Source: Oscillospiraceae bacterium (GTDB lineage: Bacteria; Bacillota; Clostridia; Oscillospirales; Oscillospiraceae). Taken from it: 7,334 nucleotides of DNA. A program made the position numbers and the translations under genes. The DNA lies in NCBI GenBank assembly GCA_015068335.1, contig SVKT01000083.1, positions 1-7,334 on the forward strand, written 5' to 3'. The notes under the pieces were generated by a model. That model had not been told where the DNA came from, did no database searches, and saw nothing but the letters and a program-made list of their open reading frames with translations. Shown here one piece after another: positions 5,559 to 7,334 of the stretch (the first letter of the stretch is position 1; every line of letters starts with the position of its first letter).

Positions 5559-6833
5559 ATGACGATCCACGTTGTCCGCCGGGGAGAGTCGGTCTTCTCC
5601 GTCGCCGCCGACTACGGCGTCGACCCCGGGCGGCTGGCTGCCGACAATACCGTCCCCGCAGACGGCGACCTGGCCACAGGGCAGACGCTGGTGGTGCGCC
5701 GCCCCCGGCAGATCCACACCGTGCAGGAGGGCGACACCCTCAGCACCATCGCCGCCTATTACGGGACCACCCTCCGCCAACTGTGGCGGAACAACTTCCC
5801 GCTGGGCGGCGGCACCTTTCTGACGCCGGGGCAGGAACTGGTGATCTCCTACGACGACGAAAAACTGGGCCCGCTGGTATCCAACGGCTACGCCTACCCC
5901 TTCATTGACCAGCGGCTGCTGGACGCCCAGATGCCCTATCTCTCCTTTCTGTCGCCCTTCACCTACGGCATCACCGAAAACGGCGAATTGCTGCCGCCGG
6001 AGGACGACCGCCTGCTCTCCGCCGCCCGCACCCACGGCACGCAGCCGGTGCTGCACCTGTCCACGCTGACGGAGGCGGGCAGTTTTGATACGCAACGGGC
6101 GGAGACCGTCCTGACGGACAGCGCCGTGCAGGACCGGCTGGTGGCGGATGTGCTGCAAACCGCCCAGCGTATGGGGTACGCCGGCGTGGACGTGGATTTT
6201 GAGTACCTGCCCGGCACGCTGGCCGGGGCGTATGCCGACTTCCTCGCCCGGCTGCGGCGGCTGCTCCACGCTCAGGGGCTGTTTCTCTGGGCGGCGCTGG
6301 CGCCCAAGACCTCCGTCGGCCAGCGGGGACTGCTCTACGAGGGGCACGACTACGCCGCCGTCAGCGCCGCCACGGACGGCGTGCTGCTGATGACCTACGA
6401 ATGGGGCTACACCTACGGAGCGCCAATGGCGGTGGCGCCGCTGCCCAACGTGCGCGCCGTGCTGGATTTCGCCATCACCCAGATGCCGCGGGAAAAGATT
6501 TTTCTGGGCGTTCCCAACTACGGCTACGACTGGCCCCTGCCCTTCATACAGGGCACCACCCGCGCCCGCTCCATCTCCAATCAGGAGGCCATCGAACTGG
6601 CGCTGCGGTACGGCGTGGCCATCCAGTACGACGAGACTGCCCACGCGCCCTTCTTCCACTATACCGACGGCTCGGGCACCGTCCACGAGGTCTGGTTCGA
6701 GGACGCCCGCAGCCTTGCCGACAAATTCTCGCTGGTGGCGGAGTACGGTTTTCAGGGCGTGGGCATCTGGAACCTGATGCGCCCCTTCTCCCAGACGTGG
6801 CTGGTGCTGGACAGTCTGTACCGCATTCAGTGA
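5559..6833 (+). CDS. sleL: Spore cortex-lytic enzyme, two LysM domains plus glycoside hydrolase family 18 (SleL/YaaH type)
   Basis: A predicted N-acetylglucosaminidase acting on modified spore-cortex peptidoglycan during germination. The 424-residue protein begins directly with two LysM wall-binding modules (about residues 2-47 and 50-97, each with the GESVFSVA / GDTLSTIA-type motif). A full GH18 barrel follows (about 105-424). The GH18 active-site strand reads GVDVDFEYL with Asp211, Asp213 and the proton donor Glu215. The family segments LLMTYEWGYTYGAP and LGVPNYGYDW are also present. There is no signal peptide, as in B. cereus SleL and B. subtilis YaaH (each about 430 residues). I chose ATG 5559, 6 nt after AGAGGTG; the in-frame GTG 5550 and ATG 5553 overlap that ribosome site. 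A sigma-E-like promoter lies upstream and a strong hairpin terminator downstream, so it appears monocistronic. The family is firm; sleL versus a paralogue such as yaaH or ydhD is less certain. Confidence 0.9.
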   Translation: MTIHVVRRGESVFSVAADYGVDPGRLAADNTVPADGDLATGQTLVVRRPRQIHTVQEGDTLSTIAAYYGTTLRQLWRNNFPLGGGTFLTPGQELVISYDDEKLGPLVSNGYAYPFIDQRLLDAQMPYLSFLSPFTYGITENGELLPPEDDRLLSAARTHGTQPVLHLSTLTEAGSFDTQRAETVLTDSAVQDRLVADVLQTAQRMGYAGVDVDFEYLPGTLAGAYADFLARLRRLLHAQGLFLWAALAPKTSVGQRGLLYEGHDYAAVSAATDGVLLMTYEWGYTYGAPMAVAPLPNVRAVLDFAITQMPREKIFLGVPNYGYDWPLPFIQGTTRARSISNQEAIELALRYGVAIQYDETAHAPFFHYTDGSGTVHEVWFEDARSLADKFSLVAEYGFQGVGIWNLMRPFSQTWLVLDSLYRIQ

Positions 6834-6843
6834 CCCTTTGCGC

Positions 6844-6880
6844 AAAAAAACTCCCGTGTCCGACGGACACGGGAGTTCTT
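6844..6880. terminator. Strong bidirectional terminator after the LysM-GH18 gene
   Basis: A perfect 13-bp stem (6849-6861 with 6865-6877) with loop GAC starts 15 nt after the stop. On the minus strand it ends in an uninterrupted T7 (A7 at 6844-6850), making it an excellent terminator for leftward transcripts, including the RNA started at 7110. On the plus strand the tail is CTTCTCATTT, weaker but usable. Confidence 0.9.
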
Positions 6881-6917
6881 CTCATTTCCTTAATCACAAC
6901 TTCTTTTTTCAAAATTT

Positions 6918-6960
6918 CAAAGGGGAGTAGAAACGCCGCAGCGTAACATACTCCCCTTTG
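6918..6960 (-). terminator. Hairpin at the 3' end of the candidate non-coding RNA
   Basis: An 11-bp stem pairs 6919-6929 with 6949-6959, extendable by one pair, with a small inner ACGC/GCGT stem. On the minus strand it is followed by the imperfect tail GAAATTTTG. It could end the non-coding RNA near 6905, or be an internal domain if transcription runs on to the better terminator at 6844. Confidence 0.55.
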
Positions 6961-6968
6961 GTGACTGA

Positions 6969-7063
6969 TTTTTCTGCTGTCCGCCAGCCGCCGGCACATT
7001 CGTCCGGTAAGACCACAGGTTTTTCTGTTGCCTGCCAACTACCGGCACATTCGTCCGGCAAGA
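6969..7063 (-). repeat. Two diverged 44-nt direct repeats, period 51 nt
   Basis: The copies at 6969-7012 and 7020-7063 match at 37 of 44 positions, and all seven differences are transitions. On the minus strand a 17-nt core (7007-6991 and 7058-7042) beginning CCGGACGAATG and ending in CCGG is identical, as is CAGAAAAA at the unit's 3' end. Transition-only divergence, with changes that keep pairing, points to RNA-level constraint rather than neutral decay. Confidence 0.85.
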
Positions 7064-7116
7064 ATTTCGGATTTAGGTGTCAGCCCACCGATAGACCGTG
7101 GTCTATCTCTGATGGT

Positions 7117-7145
7117 ATTATACGCACCTGGTGAAATTATGTCAA
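7117..7145 (-). promoter_or_regulatory. Consensus sigma-A promoter driving the non-coding RNA
   Basis: On the minus strand TTGACA (7145-7140) and TATAAT (7122-7117) are separated by exactly 17 bp, matching both hexamers of the housekeeping consensus. It lies 12 bp after the stop of the FNT gene and points leftward, away from any downstream coding start. The expected start is A7110 or close by. The palindrome GATAGAC/GTCTATC at 7090-7107 covers about +4 to +21 and could act as an operator or a 5' RNA hairpin. Confidence 0.85.
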
Positions 7146-7157
7146 GAGTCGCTTCGT

Positions 7158-7334
7158 TCAGGCTTCCGCTTTCTGTTTCAACTGACGGCACAGAGGGATG
7201 AGGACGCCGCCCACGGCGTTGCCCACGCTCATCACCAGCAGGTACAGCACCGTCTTGGCGCTCCACACATTGGCCACGGAGAAATAGAACATATTGGCCA
7301 CACAGTGCTCAAAGCCGCAGAGGATGAACACCGA
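7158..7334 (-). CDS. Formate/nitrite transporter (FNT) family channel, C-terminal fragment
   Basis: The last 58 residues of a minus-strand gene that starts beyond the window; the stop TGA is at 7160-7158. The fragment begins in the conserved segment CGFEHCVANMFYF, whose His corresponds to the central pore His of FocA-type channels. It continues into a final membrane helix with GNAVGGVLIP (the N-x-x-GG pattern of FNT helix 6) and ends in a short charged tail, QLKQKAEA. FNT proteins are pentameric channels for small anions such as formate, nitrite or hydrosulfide; the fragment cannot tell which. No hairpin terminator is visible between the stop and the RNA promoter 12 bp downstream, so transcripts of this gene may read into the non-coding RNA. 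Confidence 0.85.
   Translation of the reverse strand, partial: SVFILCGFEHCVANMFYFSVANVWSAKTVLYLLVMSVGNAVGGVLIPLCRQLKQKAEA

Larger units (their letters stand above)
6905..7110 (-). ncRNA. Candidate structured non-coding RNA with a tandem internal repeat
   Basis: The interval 6834-7157 (324 bp) has no protein gene. A consensus promoter on the minus strand predicts a transcript starting near 7110 and ending near 6905 or 6844 (about 205 or 265 nt). In RNA order it holds a 7-bp hairpin (7107-7090) and a closing helix in which 7089-7080 pairs with 6968-6960 (9 pairs, one bulged G). Inside the helix are two homologous 44-nt units (7063-7020 and 7012-6969). The 3' hairpin at 6959-6919 begins right after the helix. 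Each unit contains a CCGG...CCGG hairpin with identical sequence and a second hairpin of type GYUG...CARC, in which one U-A pair becomes C-G between copies. The next feature downstream is the 3' end of a convergent gene, so it is not a cis-acting riboswitch. I could not assign it to a known RNA family. Confidence 0.65.

Noticed and set aside
5511..6845. 444-codon open frame on the minus strand opposite the LysM-GH18 gene
   Set aside because: It mirrors a gene with clear LysM and GH18 motifs and reads as low-complexity Gly/Gln/Val/His sequence without a domain, consistent with a third-position GC artefact.
6919..6952. Ten-codon open frame (MLRCGVSTPL) after GGGGAG on the minus strand
   Set aside because: It lies within the terminator-like hairpin and its ribosome-like site is the hairpin stem; chance is the simpler explanation.
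6991..7058. Guanidine-III or guanidine-II riboswitch, because of CCGGACGA and paired hairpins
   Set aside because: The start CCGGACGA resembles guanidine-III, but the nested helix order of that pseudoknot is absent, the loops are not ACGR tetraloops, and no guanidine transporter or carboxylase gene follows.
6969..7063. CRISPR array
   Set aside because: Only two imperfect copies, a 7-nt spacer and no cas genes; the pattern fits an internal RNA duplication.
7039..7266. 75-codon minus-strand open frame overlapping the FNT gene end and the RNA
   Set aside because: It runs out of frame through the FNT coding sequence and the promoter, with Arg/Gly/Ser-rich nonsense content.

Overview
The window looks like chromosomal DNA from a GC-rich, anaerobic, endospore-forming member of the Clostridia, most plausibly Oscillospiraceae-like. 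This rests on GC-biased codon use, Gram-positive Shine-Dalgarno sites, a SleL/YaaH-type spore cortex-lytic enzyme gene, and a formate/nitrite-type transporter. The taxon is inferred; no marker gene is present.

Layout, left to right. (1) Positions 1-4398, plus strand: a four-gene co-directional cell-envelope cluster with short gaps or overlaps. It holds the 3' end of a membrane-anchored surface protein with an Ala/Glu/Lys octapeptide stalk; a fused GT2 glycosyltransferase plus GtrA flippase-like protein; a single-pass extracytoplasmic protein with repeated V-x-V/L-N/D-G modules; and a membrane-anchored phosphodiester glycosidase (NAGPA family). It ends at a strong hairpin terminator. The genes may build, export and trim a wall or exopolysaccharide glycan. 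(2) Positions 5347-4442, minus strand: a compact three-gene phage-type lysis cassette (XhlA-like coiled-coil/TM protein, small holin-like protein, M15A peptidase endolysin) with no other phage genes around it. (3) Positions 5348-5558: a divergent intergenic region with a 10-bp-arm palindrome, a GC hairpin, and a sigma-E/K-like promoter reading into the next gene. (4) Positions 5559-6833, plus strand: a two-LysM plus GH18 spore cortex hydrolase (SleL/YaaH type). (5) Positions 6834-7157: no protein gene, but a bidirectional terminator and, on the minus strand, a consensus sigma-A promoter (TTGACA, 17 bp, TATAAT). This promoter drives an apparent ~200-265 nt non-coding RNA. The RNA contains two diverged copies of a 44-nt unit enclosed by a long-range helix. 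(6) Positions 7334-7158, minus strand: the C-terminal end of an FNT-family channel.

The strongest undescribed candidate is the structured RNA at about 6905-7110. Its promoter is textbook, all seven differences between its repeats are transitions with one compensated base pair, and it has no downstream gene to control in cis. The stand-alone lysis cassette beside a sporulation-type gene is the second most interesting item.
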